The notes: a model not told the origin generated them from the sequence alone. DNA of 64,000 nucleotides from Microbulbifer halophilus (GCF_026183675.1 NZ_JAPIVK010000020.1:8254-72253), one strand, 5' to 3'; shown: positions 45,509 through 54,648, counted from the first letter of the stretch. Numbers and translations are program-made.

Positions 45509-46351
45509 TTGCTTCAGACAAAAAGAGTAACAAGCGTGCCGCTGTATTCGATGCTCCGCGAGTTCTGGCTATTCGGCCTCAAGCAGGCCTATGCCTGTAT
45601 GTTCGGCGGTTTTCTGCTGGCAGTGATGATCGTCACCAAGTACTGGTACCCGCTGGAGTTCCTGCACCGCTACGATTTTATCTTCCTCGCCGCTGTCGGC
45701 TTTCAGGTGTTTCTGCTGCTGTTCCGGTTCGAGACACTGCGCGAAGCGCTGGTGATTGTGGTATTCCACCTGGTGGCGACAGTCATGGAGCTGTTCAAGA
45801 CCGCCGATGCCATCGGTTCCTGGGTGTATCCGGAAGCCTATCTATTCGGCATCGGCAATGTGCCGCTGTTCACCGGTTTTATGTACAGTGCAGTGGGCAG
45901 CTACCTGGCGCGAATCTGGCGCATTCTGGAATTCCGCTACAGCGGCTACCCGGATAACCGCCCGGCGATAGTTCTGGTGATACTGATCTACCTGAACTTT
46001 TTCACCCATCACTTCATTCCGGACCTGCGCTGGCTACTGCTCGGCTGGACTGCGGTCCTGTTCTGGCGCACACAGATTTACTTCCGGGTGGACTCGGCCT
46101 ATCGGCGGATGCCGTTGCTGCTCGGCTGGCTGCTGGTAGCCCTGTTTATCTGGCTGGCCGAAAATATCGCCACTTTTGTCAATATCTGGGTCTACCCCAG
46201 CCAGTCCGCCACCTGGAGCATGGTGCCGCTGGCCAAGCTGTCTTCCTGGTATCTGTTGATGCTGTTGAGCTTCGTCCTTGTGTCGCTGGTGCACGGCTTG
46301 AGGTCGGCAACGGCCGATTCCCTGCGGGCGGGCGATGCGGCCCTCAACTGA
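45509..46351 (+). CDS. DUF817 family integral membrane protein
   Basis: 280 residues with about eight hydrophobic segments (for example [59 protein letters not shown]). Family-typical motifs include [33 protein letters not shown] and [14 protein letters not shown]. The function of DUF817 is not known. The start is uncertain: TTG 45509 gives the length above, while GTG 45536 or ATG 45551 would shorten it. It stands alone between MITE copy C and a convergent gene. Confidence 0.88.
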   Translation: MLQTKRVTSVPLYSMLREFWLFGLKQAYACMFGGFLLAVMIVTKYWYPLEFLHRYDFIFLAAVGFQVFLLLFRFETLREALVIVVFHLVATVMELFKTADAIGSWVYPEAYLFGIGNVPLFTGFMYSAVGSYLARIWRILEFRYSGYPDNRPAIVLVILIYLNFFTHHFIPDLRWLLLGWTAVLFWRTQIYFRVDSAYRRMPLLLGWLLVALFIWLAENIATFVNIWVYPSQSATWSMVPLAKLSSWYLLMLLSFVLVSLVHGLRSATADSLRAGDAALN

Positions 46352-46515
46352 CCGCCGCCACTACATCCTCCATAGAGATAGATCCGGCCTGCGTACACTC
46401 TCCAATGATTTCCAGAGCAGACTCATTCCTGGTCGGTACCGTTGTTCCAGACTCATGCGCGCAGGCCCGGGCAGTGCGAAATCGATTCCCCGCTTTCTGT
46501 CCAGAGTCCCTCGCC

Positions 46516-47337
46516 CTACTCCCCCGAACGCGGCCGCACGGCGCGCTCGTAGGCGCCGGAGGAATCGTTGGCGGCGCTGAAATCCGCCTCCTCGAACGCC
46601 GGGCTGTCCGGCAGTATCAGGTGGAGGCCGCGGCTCTCATCCACCGGCACCGACAACGCCGGGCTGCGCAGGTCCAGCACATGGCCGCCTAGCCGGCGCT
46701 CCGCATCGACAAAGTGCATGTGGAAGCCACTGCCGGTGGCACCGCCGAGGTAGGGGGGGAAACGCAGGGCGACGATGGTGCCGGGTGTATCGGTGCGCTC
46801 GTAGACCGACTGGCCCTTCACCACTTCATCGATGGACGGATAGGGCGGTTTCTGTCGCGGCACGCTGCGGAGTTTCAGATAGTCGAACACCCCTTCGATA
46901 CGCAGGGCATAGATCAGGTTGGGGGTCGGCAACCGCCGGTCGATTGCCCGTTCCAGTTCCTCGAGGCTCTCCGCCGCCGGCAGTGCTATGCGCCGATCCT
47001 CGCGGAAGCGCTTGATATAGGCGAAGGGGCTTTTTTCCCCGGGCCCCACTTCCCGCAGTTTCCCGCCCCGATGGCTCGCGTGATAGACGGCACCGTCGAC
47101 AATAATGATTTCGCCATCGATGGGATTGATCCCGCCGAGGCCGAAATCCCCGAAGCGCAGCAGCTCCCGAAACGGCGTCGGCCCCTCGTACAACCCCTGC
47201 GCCAGCACCGCAGTGGGCGCCAACTGGTAGAGGGCGTCGTCGACGCGGTAGTCCGTCTTCTCCTCCGCGACCGCCGGCGGCGACAGCAAAATGGCGGCAA
47301 TTGTGGCAAAGCGGTATTTCTGCAGATATTTCAACAT
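46516..47337 (-). CDS. budA: Acetolactate decarboxylase with signal peptide
   Basis: 273 residues. Zn-binding HxH is in GSGFHMHFVDAERRLGGHV (~199-217, with a third His), and the active-site glutamate/arginine region is VYERTDTPGTIVALRFP. It converts 2-acetolactate to acetoin. Unlike most cytoplasmic homologues it begins with a clear signal peptide (YRFATIAAILLSPPAVAEE), so export to the periplasm or outside is predicted. GGAGAAG precedes the ATG at 47337. No acetolactate synthase or butanediol dehydrogenase gene is adjacent; a LysR gene lies 333 bp upstream on the same strand, as in als/bud clusters. Confidence 0.92.
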   Translation of the reverse strand: MLKYLQKYRFATIAAILLSPPAVAEEKTDYRVDDALYQLAPTAVLAQGLYEGPTPFRELLRFGDFGLGGINPIDGEIIIVDGAVYHASHRGGKLREVGPGEKSPFAYIKRFREDRRIALPAAESLEELERAIDRRLPTPNLIYALRIEGVFDYLKLRSVPRQKPPYPSIDEVVKGQSVYERTDTPGTIVALRFPPYLGGATGSGFHMHFVDAERRLGGHVLDLRSPALSVPVDESRGLHLILPDSPAFEEADFSAANDSSGAYERAVRPRSGE

Positions 47338-47670
47338 GACTTCTCCAGCCTTTTCTCAATTGGCGATAGCGATATGGTGCAGCCCGTGGGGCATGGCGAT
47401 GCGGCCCGGGTCTTTCAGCCTGTCGCTCTTCACGCGGAAAAACTCGATACCGCCGCCGCGCCTGTTGCGCCCGTGCGCTGTCGGGCAGCTCGGCGGCAAC
47501 ATTGATGGATACGGCCGCCAGCAGCAGGTTGCGAAGGATATTTGCGCCGTCTTCAATTCCGTCTCCTTCATTGCTTCGTCATTCAAGGGAGAAAATCTAG
47601 CGGCAGCGGCATTGGGGAAAAAGCGGATCGCGATCAAGGGTTTATTGCCCCCGGATCAAGAATGGTGAGT
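47338..47670 (-). other. Gap with a possible decayed small secreted-protein gene
   Basis: 333 bp between the decarboxylase and the LysR gene. On the minus strand one frame is open over 47356-47637 and ends in MPHGLHHIAIAN, while a second frame over about 47460-47560 reads like a signal peptide (NLLLAAVSINVAAELPD). The two could be parts of one frameshifted gene. This is a weak call; no family was recognised. Confidence 0.25.
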
Positions 47671-48615
47671 TCAGGCTTTCGCAATGAAGCCCGGTACAAC
47701 CCCTTCCAACGTGGCGTCCCAGGCCGGCACGCCGTCGAAAGCCGACGCAAGGAAATCCACGGTGGCGCGCACCTTGCGCGACAACTGCCGGGTGGAGGGA
47801 TAGATCACGTGGATGGCCGTGGGTTCGAATTCGTAGTCCGGCAATACGCGCACCAGCTCGCCGGACTCTAGTGCTCCGGAGATGGAAAAGGTGGCGCCTA
47901 GAGCGATACCCAGGCCGTTCTTGGCGGCCTCGCTCAGCACCTCGCCGTTGTTGCAGACCAGCGGCCCGCCGGCGGAAACCGTCACCGGCCCCTCGGGGCC
48001 CACCAGCCGCCACTGGTGGGGCCGCTCCAGGCCGGTGAACACCAGGCAATCGTGATCGTCCAGGTCCGCCGCCGTCTGCGGCGCGCCGCGGCGCTTCAGG
48101 TAATCCGGGCTGGCCACCAGCAGGCGGCGGTTGGCGCACAGGCGCCGCGCAATCAGGCGCGAGTCCGCCAGGGCGCCGATGCGCACCGCCAGGTCCACGC
48201 CCTCCTCGATCAGGTCGACAAAGTCGTCGCTCAGCGTCAGCTCCACCGACAGCTCCGGATAGCGCTGCCGCAGCGGCCGCAGCAGTGGCACCATATGCTG
48301 GCGGCCGAACACCACCGGCGCATTGAGCCGCAGCAGCCCGCGGGGCTGCAGGCTGGCGGCCGACGCCTCCTCCTCCGCTTCGTCCAGGTCCCGCCGTATC
48401 CGCAGTGCCCGCCGGTGGAAAATCGCGCCGGTCTCCGTCAGTGAAAGGCGGCGCGTCGAGCGCTGCAGCAGCCGCACTCCCAGACGTTCCTCCAGCCGGG
48501 AAATCACCCGGCTGACACCCGAGGGCGTCATCCCCTGCTCCTCCGCTGCACGGGCGAAGTTCGAGTGCTTCACAACACTGGCGAAGACGGCAATAGCGGA
48601 AGTATCCAGCGGCAT
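47671..48615 (-). CDS. LysR-type transcriptional regulator
   Basis: 314 residues from ATG 48615 (MPLDTSAIAVFASVVKH) behind GAGGG; an upstream in-frame start at 48648 lacks a site. The N-terminal winged helix-turn-helix spans about 1-60 (FARAAEEQGMTPSGVSRVISRLEERLGVRLLQRSTRRLSLTETG, read in parts). The effector domain runs from ~90 to 300. It diverges from the Tat-exported SDR gene (175 bp between starts), the usual place for a LysR target, and precedes the decarboxylase gene on its own strand. Its inducer is unknown. Confidence 0.93.
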   Translation of the reverse strand: MPLDTSAIAVFASVVKHSNFARAAEEQGMTPSGVSRVISRLEERLGVRLLQRSTRRLSLTETGAIFHRRALRIRRDLDEAEEEASAASLQPRGLLRLNAPVVFGRQHMVPLLRPLRQRYPELSVELTLSDDFVDLIEEGVDLAVRIGALADSRLIARRLCANRRLLVASPDYLKRRGAPQTAADLDDHDCLVFTGLERPHQWRLVGPEGPVTVSAGGPLVCNNGEVLSEAAKNGLGIALGATFSISGALESGELVRVLPDYEFEPTAIHVIYPSTRQLSRKVRATVDFLASAFDGVPAWDATLEGVVPGFIAKA

Positions 48616-48789
48616 GGGGCTTTCCCTCTCACTCCGTTCGATCGGCATACCAGCCTATCACGCTCCTGTTATCCATTACTGACTGGAAATCACGAATATT
48701 TTGCCCACACATGGATTTATTCCGCGCGGGCCGCTGCGGCAGAGTAAGCGGTGACAAACCACTGCCATTTACAACGACGGAAAAGAGTT

Positions 48790-49662
48790 ATGAGCAGACA
48801 ACGGCGCAACTTCCTCAAACTGGGCGCGGCGACCTTGGGCACCGCGGCCACCTCCTCGATACCGTCCGTGGCCCAGGGCAACAGCGGCGATAAGAGCAAC
48901 GGACGCTTTGCCGGCAAGGTGGTTGCCATCACCGGTGCCACCTCCGGAATCGGCGCCGCCGCAGCGCGGCTGTTCGCCGCCGAGGGCGCGCGAGTGACCT
49001 TCTGCGGCCGGCGGCAGAAACTGGGCGAACAGGTGGCAAAGAGCATCCACCGGGCCGGCGGCGAGGCGCGCTATATCCGCGCGGATGTCACCCGGCCCGA
49101 GCAGGTGGAAATGTTTATCCGGGAAACGGTAGACAGCTACGGCCGCCTCGATATCGCCTTCAACAACGCCGGTGAGGTGACCTTCAAACCGCTGCACCAG
49201 ATCGGCCTGGAAGAGTGGGAATGGATACACAACACCAACCTGCGCGGCGTGTTTCTGGCGATGAAGTACGAAATACCGGAAATCCTCAAGGCCGGCGGTG
49301 GCAATATCGTCATCACCTCCTCCCAGCACGCCTATTCCACCCGCCCGGGCGGCGCCGCCTACGCCAGCAGCAAGCGCGCCCTGGAGGCGTTGGCACAGAG
49401 CGCCAGCCAGGATTACGCCGAGCGGGGGCTGCGCGTCAATGTGGTCGCACCCGGCATTACCGATACCCCCATGTTCCGCCGCGCCACCGGGCGCGATGAA
49501 GAAGCGGTGGAGAGAGCCAACAATATCGTGCGGGGTGTGAAGCGGATCGCCGAGCCGGAAGAAATCGCGCGGGTGGCACTGTGGCTGGCCTCGGACGAGG
49601 CCTCCTACGTGACCGGGACCACCGTGTTGGCGGACGGGGGGCTGTTGACTGGCTTTGCCTGA
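48790..49662 (+). CDS. Tat-exported short-chain dehydrogenase/reductase
   Basis: 290 residues from ATG 48790, preceded by AAAAGAG. The first ~35 residues look like a twin-arginine signal (SRQRRNFLKLGAATLGTAA ... SVAQ). The SDR domain follows: cofactor site VVAITGATSGIGAAA, NNAG near residue 128, catalytic S-Y-K as TSS...YASSK, and PGITDTPMFRR. It reduces or oxidises an unknown carbonyl/alcohol substrate with NAD(P). Most SDRs stay in the cytoplasm, so a Tat signal is unusual, as an exported enzyme must carry its cofactor folded in. Probably controlled by the divergent LysR protein. Confidence 0.9.
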   Translation: MSRQRRNFLKLGAATLGTAATSSIPSVAQGNSGDKSNGRFAGKVVAITGATSGIGAAAARLFAAEGARVTFCGRRQKLGEQVAKSIHRAGGEARYIRADVTRPEQVEMFIRETVDSYGRLDIAFNNAGEVTFKPLHQIGLEEWEWIHNTNLRGVFLAMKYEIPEILKAGGGNIVITSSQHAYSTRPGGAAYASSKRALEALAQSASQDYAERGLRVNVVAPGITDTPMFRRATGRDEEAVERANNIVRGVKRIAEPEEIARVALWLASDEASYVTGTTVLADGGLLTGFA

Positions 49663-49689
49663 TCCAGGTGGTACCGAATAGCAATCCCG

Positions 49690-49766
49690 CAGGATGGGCA
49701 AAGCGCAGCATACCCATCCATCTGCACCGATGGGCACATCGCTTCGCTCCTCCGTCACCCTTCCTG
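49690..49766. repeat. Dispersed inverted repeat, copy 2
   Basis: AGGATGGGCAAAGCGCAGCA...GATGGGCACATCGCTTCGCTCC corresponds to the repeat at 34253-34327, with a more diverged right arm. It follows the SDR stop. Confidence 0.7.
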
Positions 49767-49928
49767 GCGCCAACCGCAGTGCCCGCCCTCGTCCTGTTTC
49801 CAATACGATTCGTCCAAAAGCTGACTGGACCATCTTTCCCGAGGCCCGGTCGGCCCGCTACGATAACCAACATCAAGACGCCGTAGCGAGCGATGAAAGC
49901 TCATAATAAAAAATCGAGGAAACCGACT

Positions 49929-50897
49929 ATGTCCCGTTGCCGCGCAATTTTGATCGCACTCTGTTTTCTATCGACCCAGGCGCATGCCATTTCACTGGAT
50001 CCGGAAGAGCAGGTCAAAATAGTCCAAACCGCTGCCGATCTTATCGAAAAGCGCTATGTCGATGCCGAAAAAGCGCGGGAAATCTCCGCTGCCCTGCGCC
50101 GGCCGGACAATCGCTGGCAGAGAACACGGGAGGGCGCCGCCTTCGCCGAGGAAATGACCGATCTCCTGCGAGAACTCTCCGGCGACGGACATCTGGGGCT
50201 CAGCTACAGTGCGGAACCGATCCCCGAGCGAAGCGGGGAAAAAACCTTTTCCGATGAGGAAATGCAGCGCTGGTACGGACCGCAGATCAATCACGGCATC
50301 GAGAAAATCGAGCGCCTCGAGGACAACATCATGCTGCTCGACCTGCGCGTCTTCCCGCCGCCATCCATGGCCGGCGAGGTATTCGCCGCAGCGATGACAC
50401 TGGTGGCCCAGGGCGATGCCCTGATCATCGACCTTCGCCGCAATGGCGGAGGGGCCGAAACAGTGCAGTTACTGACCGGCTATCTTCTGGAGAAACACAG
50501 CCCGCTCAGCGGCACCTACAACCGTCCAACGGATACCCACAGCCATGTTTCCTCTCCAGCATGGGTTCCGGGCCGTCGCTTCGGATCCACCAAACCCCTG
50601 TACATTCTCACCTCGCAGAGAACCTTCTCGGCCGCAGAGGCACTGGCCTATGACCTGCAGGCGCTGAAACGTGCGGTGATCGTCGGCGAGACTACCGGCG
50701 GCGGCGCACACCCATTCGAGTATCGCCGAGTACACCCGCACTTCGCCGTCGACCTGCCGGAAGCCCGCTCGATCAACCCGATCACCGGTTCCAACTGGCA
50801 GGATGTCGGGGTGAAGCCGGATGTACCTGTCGCGGCGGACCAGGCACTCGACAGGGCGTTGGAGCTGGCGCGGGCAGCACTGGATAGAAACCGCTAG
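49929..50897 (+). CDS. S41 family peptidase, secreted
   Basis: 322 residues from ATG 49929 (MSRCRAILIALCFLSTQAHA, a signal peptide). The N-terminal helical part and GDGHLGLSY match the IRBP-like S41 group. The catalytic core shows DALIIDLRRNGGGAETVQLL, then RTFSAAEALAYDLQ (nucleophile serine) and VGETTGGGAHP. S41 enzymes are C-terminal processing or peptide-degrading proteases with a Ser-Lys style site; this one is predicted to act in the periplasm or outside. No PDZ domain is apparent. Substrate unknown. Confidence 0.88.
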   Translation: MSRCRAILIALCFLSTQAHAISLDPEEQVKIVQTAADLIEKRYVDAEKAREISAALRRPDNRWQRTREGAAFAEEMTDLLRELSGDGHLGLSYSAEPIPERSGEKTFSDEEMQRWYGPQINHGIEKIERLEDNIMLLDLRVFPPPSMAGEVFAAAMTLVAQGDALIIDLRRNGGGAETVQLLTGYLLEKHSPLSGTYNRPTDTHSHVSSPAWVPGRRFGSTKPLYILTSQRTFSAAEALAYDLQALKRAVIVGETTGGGAHPFEYRRVHPHFAVDLPEARSINPITGSNWQDVGVKPDVPVAADQALDRALELARAALDRNR

Positions 50898-51059
50898 GAC
50901 AGTGCATTTGAAGCGGCGAAAAAAGGCCGGCGCCGGCAACCGGAATTCCTGTTCCCCTTTGCCGACAACCCGACCTCAGAGGGCCGGGCCGCAAATGGAG
51001 TACGTAAGTGCTCGATTATTTTTCGTGGAGGGTTTGCGAACATGTGTTGCAAACCCGGT

Positions 51060-51090
51060 TTGAAAAAAGACCATGGAAGGTCTTTTTCAA
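51060..51090. terminator. Strong hairpin, probable bidirectional terminator
   Basis: TTGAAAAAAGACC-ATGGAA-GGTCTTTTTCAA: GC stem with A-tract and T-tract arms, so it could stop transcription from both sides. It lies 160 bp after the S41 peptidase and just outside MITE copy B. Confidence 0.7.
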
Positions 51091-51097
51091 CAATCCG

Positions 51098-51262
51098 CTA
51101 GTGGTTCATGCGGTAAATTCGATGACGCTAGCTCACAGCCACAGGTTCCAGGGCAAGGCGAAAAAGCGCAGGACTAGCAGCGCTAATTCAAGCTTTTTCA
51201 ACGCAGCACTGGGGCCCGGGGCGAAGAGATAGTGTTACTGAATCTACCGCATGGACCACTAG
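51098..51262. repeat. MITE-like element, copy B
   Basis: 165 bp, the same length as copy A and inverted relative to it. Ends are CTAGTGGTTCATGCGGTAAA and TCTACCGCATGGACCACTAG. It carries the shared core TTCAAGCTTTTTCAACGCAG. The final CTAG provides the stop codon of the convergent esterase gene. Confidence 0.87.
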
Positions 51263-52971
51263 GGGCATTGCCCCTTTTCGTAGAACCCCTCGGAAGTCTC
51301 CTTTACGTAGGTGTAGGTGCCCGACAAGCTGCCGAGACCATCGTCGCCGCCCGTGGTGTAGTAGCCGCTCTGGTAGTAGGCCCGGCCCCGATTCTCGTGC
51401 CAACCATTGGTGTCGTACCAGTCCCGGCAGGAAAAAGCGTCGTCACCGCTGCGGCATTCGCCCGGTTGTGCGGTGAACCACTCACCGGGTTTACCCTCGT
51501 ACAGGGTGACGTCGGACCAGGTGTCAAAGTAATAGCCGATGCGCTCTTCGTCGCCAGTGGCCAGTGCGTAGAGATCGTAGTCACCGCCCTTGAGCGCGCG
51601 GCCTTTGTCGATATGGGTGCTCGGTGCGGAGGTGACCTCGGCGCAGGTTGTATCCGACGCATTCGGATCTATCACAATGACCGTACGTGTGGCACTGGCC
51701 ACGTTGCCCGCTGAATCTTCGGCGGTATAGGTACAGTAGTATTCGCCGGCCACGGAAGTGTCCACATCGCAGTTCGCCGTCACCGCCAGGCTGCCGTCTT
51801 CGGGATCGGTGGCGCTGGCCCCCGGATCGGTAAAGGTCTCATTCAGATTCAGCGTGATGGGGTTATCGCCGTTCAGGGCGATGGTCGGCTTGCCGTCGTC
51901 GACCGGCCCGCCGCTGCCGTCCCGGGCGTGGCGGCTGAAGAAATCCCACAGCAGATCCGGATAACCCGGCCCGGTGCGGCGATTGTAGTCTGCCTCCTGG
52001 CCGCGCTCGCCGGCGACCCAGTAGTGGCCGTAGTCGTTGTCGCCGGTCGAGGCCGTCTCCAGCGGCCCGTCGAAGAAGACCGTCTCCACTACCGAGCGGC
52101 TGCCCGGCGCACCGTCAACCGTGTAGTACGCGTGCCGGCAGCCGTAGCTCTCCTGGTAATCATACTCGCAGGCGACGTCATCCGCCTCGGTACCGCCGAA
52201 TACGCGCAGGTGGGCATCGCGCAGGTTGCGCCCGGCGGGCTGCTGCACCACACAATCCACGTTGTTCATCATCACCAGCAGGGGGATGGCGTAGCCGTCG
52301 TCCAGTTCCCGCTCCATGTCGCTGGCGGAAGTCGCGACCGATTCCATGGTGGGGGAGCCGTAGCAACCGGATAGAGACACGGCGCTGGAGGTCTCGCCAT
52401 AGGCCAGGCCCGCGGCCGGCGCGACCGCCGCCCAGTACTCGTTGTGCGTGATGGCCGCCACCGCGGTCATGGCGCCGCCCGATGAAAAGCCGGTGATGTA
52501 GCGGCGCTGGGAATCAATGGCGAAGTCTGCCTCCACCTCCAGCGCGATCTGGTGCAGGTCTTCCGGCTCGCCGCTGCCCTCGTGGGTATGCTGGTCGAAC
52601 CAGAAGCCCCAGCAGTTTTCACTGCGCATGCCGTCGTAGCTGGTGATGAAGGGCATGACCAGGATAAAACCGTAATCGTCGGCCGCCTCCTTCAGGCCCC
52701 AGTTGTTGTACACATCCAGGTGGTCCTGCACACAACCGTGCAGGGCCATGACCATCGGCGCCGGGGATGGCGCGCTGTCGGGAACATAAACCCGGTACTG
52801 CCGGTCCCGGGAGCCGGCGTAGCTTTTCGCAACCATGGTCTCGTCGTAAACGGTGCCGGCCGCGGCGTGTGCGCCCAGGGTAGCCAATACAAAGCACACA
52901 GCGGTGCCGAGCAGTCGTGTCAGTCTGGCAGACAGGTTCCTCTGCCCGCCGGCGGGGTTTATTGTTTTCAT
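51259..52971 (-). CDS. Secreted PHB depolymerase-type esterase with extra C-terminal domains
   Basis: 570 residues from ATG 52971 (MKTINPAGG), after GAGAGAAA. The signal peptide ends ATLGAHAAAG. The esterase domain (~40-330) has RVYVPDSAPSPAPMVMALHGC (oxyanion region), GFSSGGAMT (nucleophile) and DNDYGHYW (late histidine), matching the PHB depolymerase/LpqC family. An Ig/HYR-like domain follows (~355-430, ITLNLNETFTDPGASATD; GEYYCTYTAEDSAGNV), then a Trp/Tyr/Gly-rich C-terminal domain with several cysteines, possibly a binding module. It hydrolyses ester polymers such as PHB or feruloyl/acetyl esters; which is unknown. The TAG stop lies within MITE copy B. Confidence 0.87.
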   Translation of the reverse strand: MKTINPAGGQRNLSARLTRLLGTAVCFVLATLGAHAAAGTVYDETMVAKSYAGSRDRQYRVYVPDSAPSPAPMVMALHGCVQDHLDVYNNWGLKEAADDYGFILVMPFITSYDGMRSENCWGFWFDQHTHEGSGEPEDLHQIALEVEADFAIDSQRRYITGFSSGGAMTAVAAITHNEYWAAVAPAAGLAYGETSSAVSLSGCYGSPTMESVATSASDMERELDDGYAIPLLVMMNNVDCVVQQPAGRNLRDAHLRVFGGTEADDVACEYDYQESYGCRHAYYTVDGAPGSRSVVETVFFDGPLETASTGDNDYGHYWVAGERGQEADYNRRTGPGYPDLLWDFFSRHARDGSGGPVDDGKPTIALNGDNPITLNLNETFTDPGASATDPEDGSLAVTANCDVDTSVAGEYYCTYTAEDSAGNVASATRTVIVIDPNASDTTCAEVTSAPSTHIDKGRALKGGDYDLYALATGDEERIGYYFDTWSDVTLYEGKPGEWFTAQPGECRSGDDAFSCRDWYDTNGWHENRGRAYYQSGYYTTGGDDGLGSLSGTYTYVKETSEGFYEKGQCP

Positions 52972-53448
52972 GGTTTCTCTCTTCGCTCTCGATCTGGATT
53001 CGCTTTTACGCGGTCTCTCGTTATTCTCCGCATACTGTGGAAGACTGCCCGCAATTCGAACATTCAACGGCTTCCAGCCATCGACTGTATGCCTGTCCGG
53101 GATGGCTGTCCCTCATCCATTGGTATGAATGAGGGCTGTCAGGAAATGAAGAAACGGTGGGTGGGCTAACTCCGGGGCCAGCCCTTTCGTCTCGAGGGCT
53201 ATCCGGAAGGGGGGCCGAGGGGACGCTGCCTGCGCACCGACAGCGCGGGCGTATACCTCGCGGTGGCGGTGCGCACGGCGCACCCTACGGGGGAACCGAT
53301 TCGAGCGGGAACATCAGCCGAAATCCTGCCGCTTCATCCACGGCATAATCCGCTCGAACACCCGCTCAACATTCTCGATCGAGGTAACGTAGTACCGTAG
53401 GTGCGCCGTGCGCACCGATAGCGGATAGGCTCATGCGAGCGGGAAAAA
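52972..53448. other. Intergenic region with gene fragment and inverted repeats
   Basis: 477 bp between the esterase start and the aminotransferase stop. It contains a duplicated aminotransferase fragment (53304-53391) flanked by inverted GGTGCGCACGGCGCACC repeats (53268-53290 and 53395-53416), plus a small hairpin CCTCAT/ATGAGG near 53110-53136. The esterase promoter should lie near 53000-53100. Confidence 0.55.
53304..53391 (-). pseudogene. Fragment duplicating the 3' end of the neighbouring aminotransferase
   Basis: About 88 bp beginning GAGCGGGAACATCAGCCGAA repeats 53435-53525 (GAGCGGGAAAAATCAGCCGAA) with scattered differences. The latter is the end of the aminotransferase gene and its downstream flank. 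Only about 25 codons are copied, so this is a remnant and not a gene. The two copies are about 131 bp apart in direct orientation. Confidence 0.8.
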
Positions 53449-54648
53449 TCAGCCGAAATCCTGCCGCTCCATCCACGGAATAATCCGTTCAAACGCCCGC
53501 TCGATATTCTCGATCGAAGTCGCGTAACTGAAGCGCAGTGCGTTACGACAGGACTCGCCGAAGGTGTCGCCGGCGATGGTGCAGACGCCGGTTTCGCGCA
53601 GCATGCGCAGGGCTACGTTGTTGCCGTTGACGCCCTCCGGTAGGGAGGGGAATAAATAGAAGGCGCCCTCGGGCATGTAGCCCTCTAGGTGCGGCGTCTG
53701 TTCGACGAGCTGTACCAGGCGGTTGCGACGTTTTTTGTAGTTTTCCTGGATATCGTCGATAAAGGCCCGCGGACCTTTCAGGGCAGCGACGCCAGCCCAC
53801 TGGCAGGGGGTGTTGGCGACGGTGGTGGTGAACATATGGTAGCGGCGCAGTTTCTTGATGGCGCCCTGGCTGGCAATCAGCCAGCCGATACGCATGCCGG
53901 CCATGCTGAAGGTTTTGGAGAAGCTGCTGATGATCATCACGTGGTCGAGATCGGAGCAACAGGAGAGCACGCTGGCGTAGTCGCGGTTGTCGTAAACCAG
54001 GTGATCGTAGACCTCGTCGCTGATCACATAGATGCCGCGGTAGGCGGCCTCCTGGACGATGGTCTCCACCGTTTCCCGCGGATAGACGGTACCGGTGGGA
54101 TTGCTGGGCGAATTCAGGATGATCGCGTGGGTGTTGCTGTCGATCGCGTCGATCACTTCCTGGGGATCCAGCTGGTGATTGTTTTCCACCCGCGTGGGCA
54201 CATAGCGCACCTCGCCGCCGTGCATGCGGATCAGCGGCGCGTAGAGCATGAAGGACGGATCGGCGACGATGAATTCCCGCCCCGGTGCGGATACTGCGCT
54301 GAGTGCCAGGTAGATGGCCTCGGTGGCACCGGTGGTAACGAGAATATTTTCCGGCGAGATGGTGCGCCCATAGCGCTCGCCATTGTATTCGGCCAGGGCA
54401 TCGAGCAGCTCCGGCAGTCCGGCGTCCATGGTGTAGCCGGTCTGGCCCGCCTGCAACGCGTCCACGCCGGCCTGGATGACATGGGGTGGTGCCGGCGCGT
54501 CCGGCTGGCCGATGGACAGGTGAATCACGTCGTCCATGGTCGCAGCCAGGTTCACCATCTTGCGGATGCCGGGTACCGGTATCGTTAACAGCGCCGGGTT
54601 CCAGACCGGATCCTCGGACTCGTAGAAATCGAAATCCAGGCGACTCAC
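53449..54648 (-). CDS. PLP-dependent class I/II aminotransferase
   Basis: 399 residues. Fold-type I features: SIGQPDAPAPPHVI (~45), TTGATEAIYLAL, NSPSNPTGTVYP, VISDEVYDHLVYD and the PLP-lysine in SSFSKTFSMAGMRIGW (~245). A late arginine in ALRFSYATS would bind the carboxylate. It transfers amino groups between an amino acid and a keto acid; the substrate is not readable from sequence. It starts with GTG overlapping the amidase stop (GTGA), so the two are translated together and may act in one catabolic step. Confidence 0.93.
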   Translation of the reverse strand: MSRLDFDFYESEDPVWNPALLTIPVPGIRKMVNLAATMDDVIHLSIGQPDAPAPPHVIQAGVDALQAGQTGYTMDAGLPELLDALAEYNGERYGRTISPENILVTTGATEAIYLALSAVSAPGREFIVADPSFMLYAPLIRMHGGEVRYVPTRVENNHQLDPQEVIDAIDSNTHAIILNSPSNPTGTVYPRETVETIVQEAAYRGIYVISDEVYDHLVYDNRDYASVLSCCSDLDHVMIISSFSKTFSMAGMRIGWLIASQGAIKKLRRYHMFTTTVANTPCQWAGVAALKGPRAFIDDIQENYKKRRNRLVQLVEQTPHLEGYMPEGAFYLFPSLPEGVNGNNVALRMLRETGVCTIAGDTFGESCRNALRFSYATSIENIERAFERIIPWMERQDFG

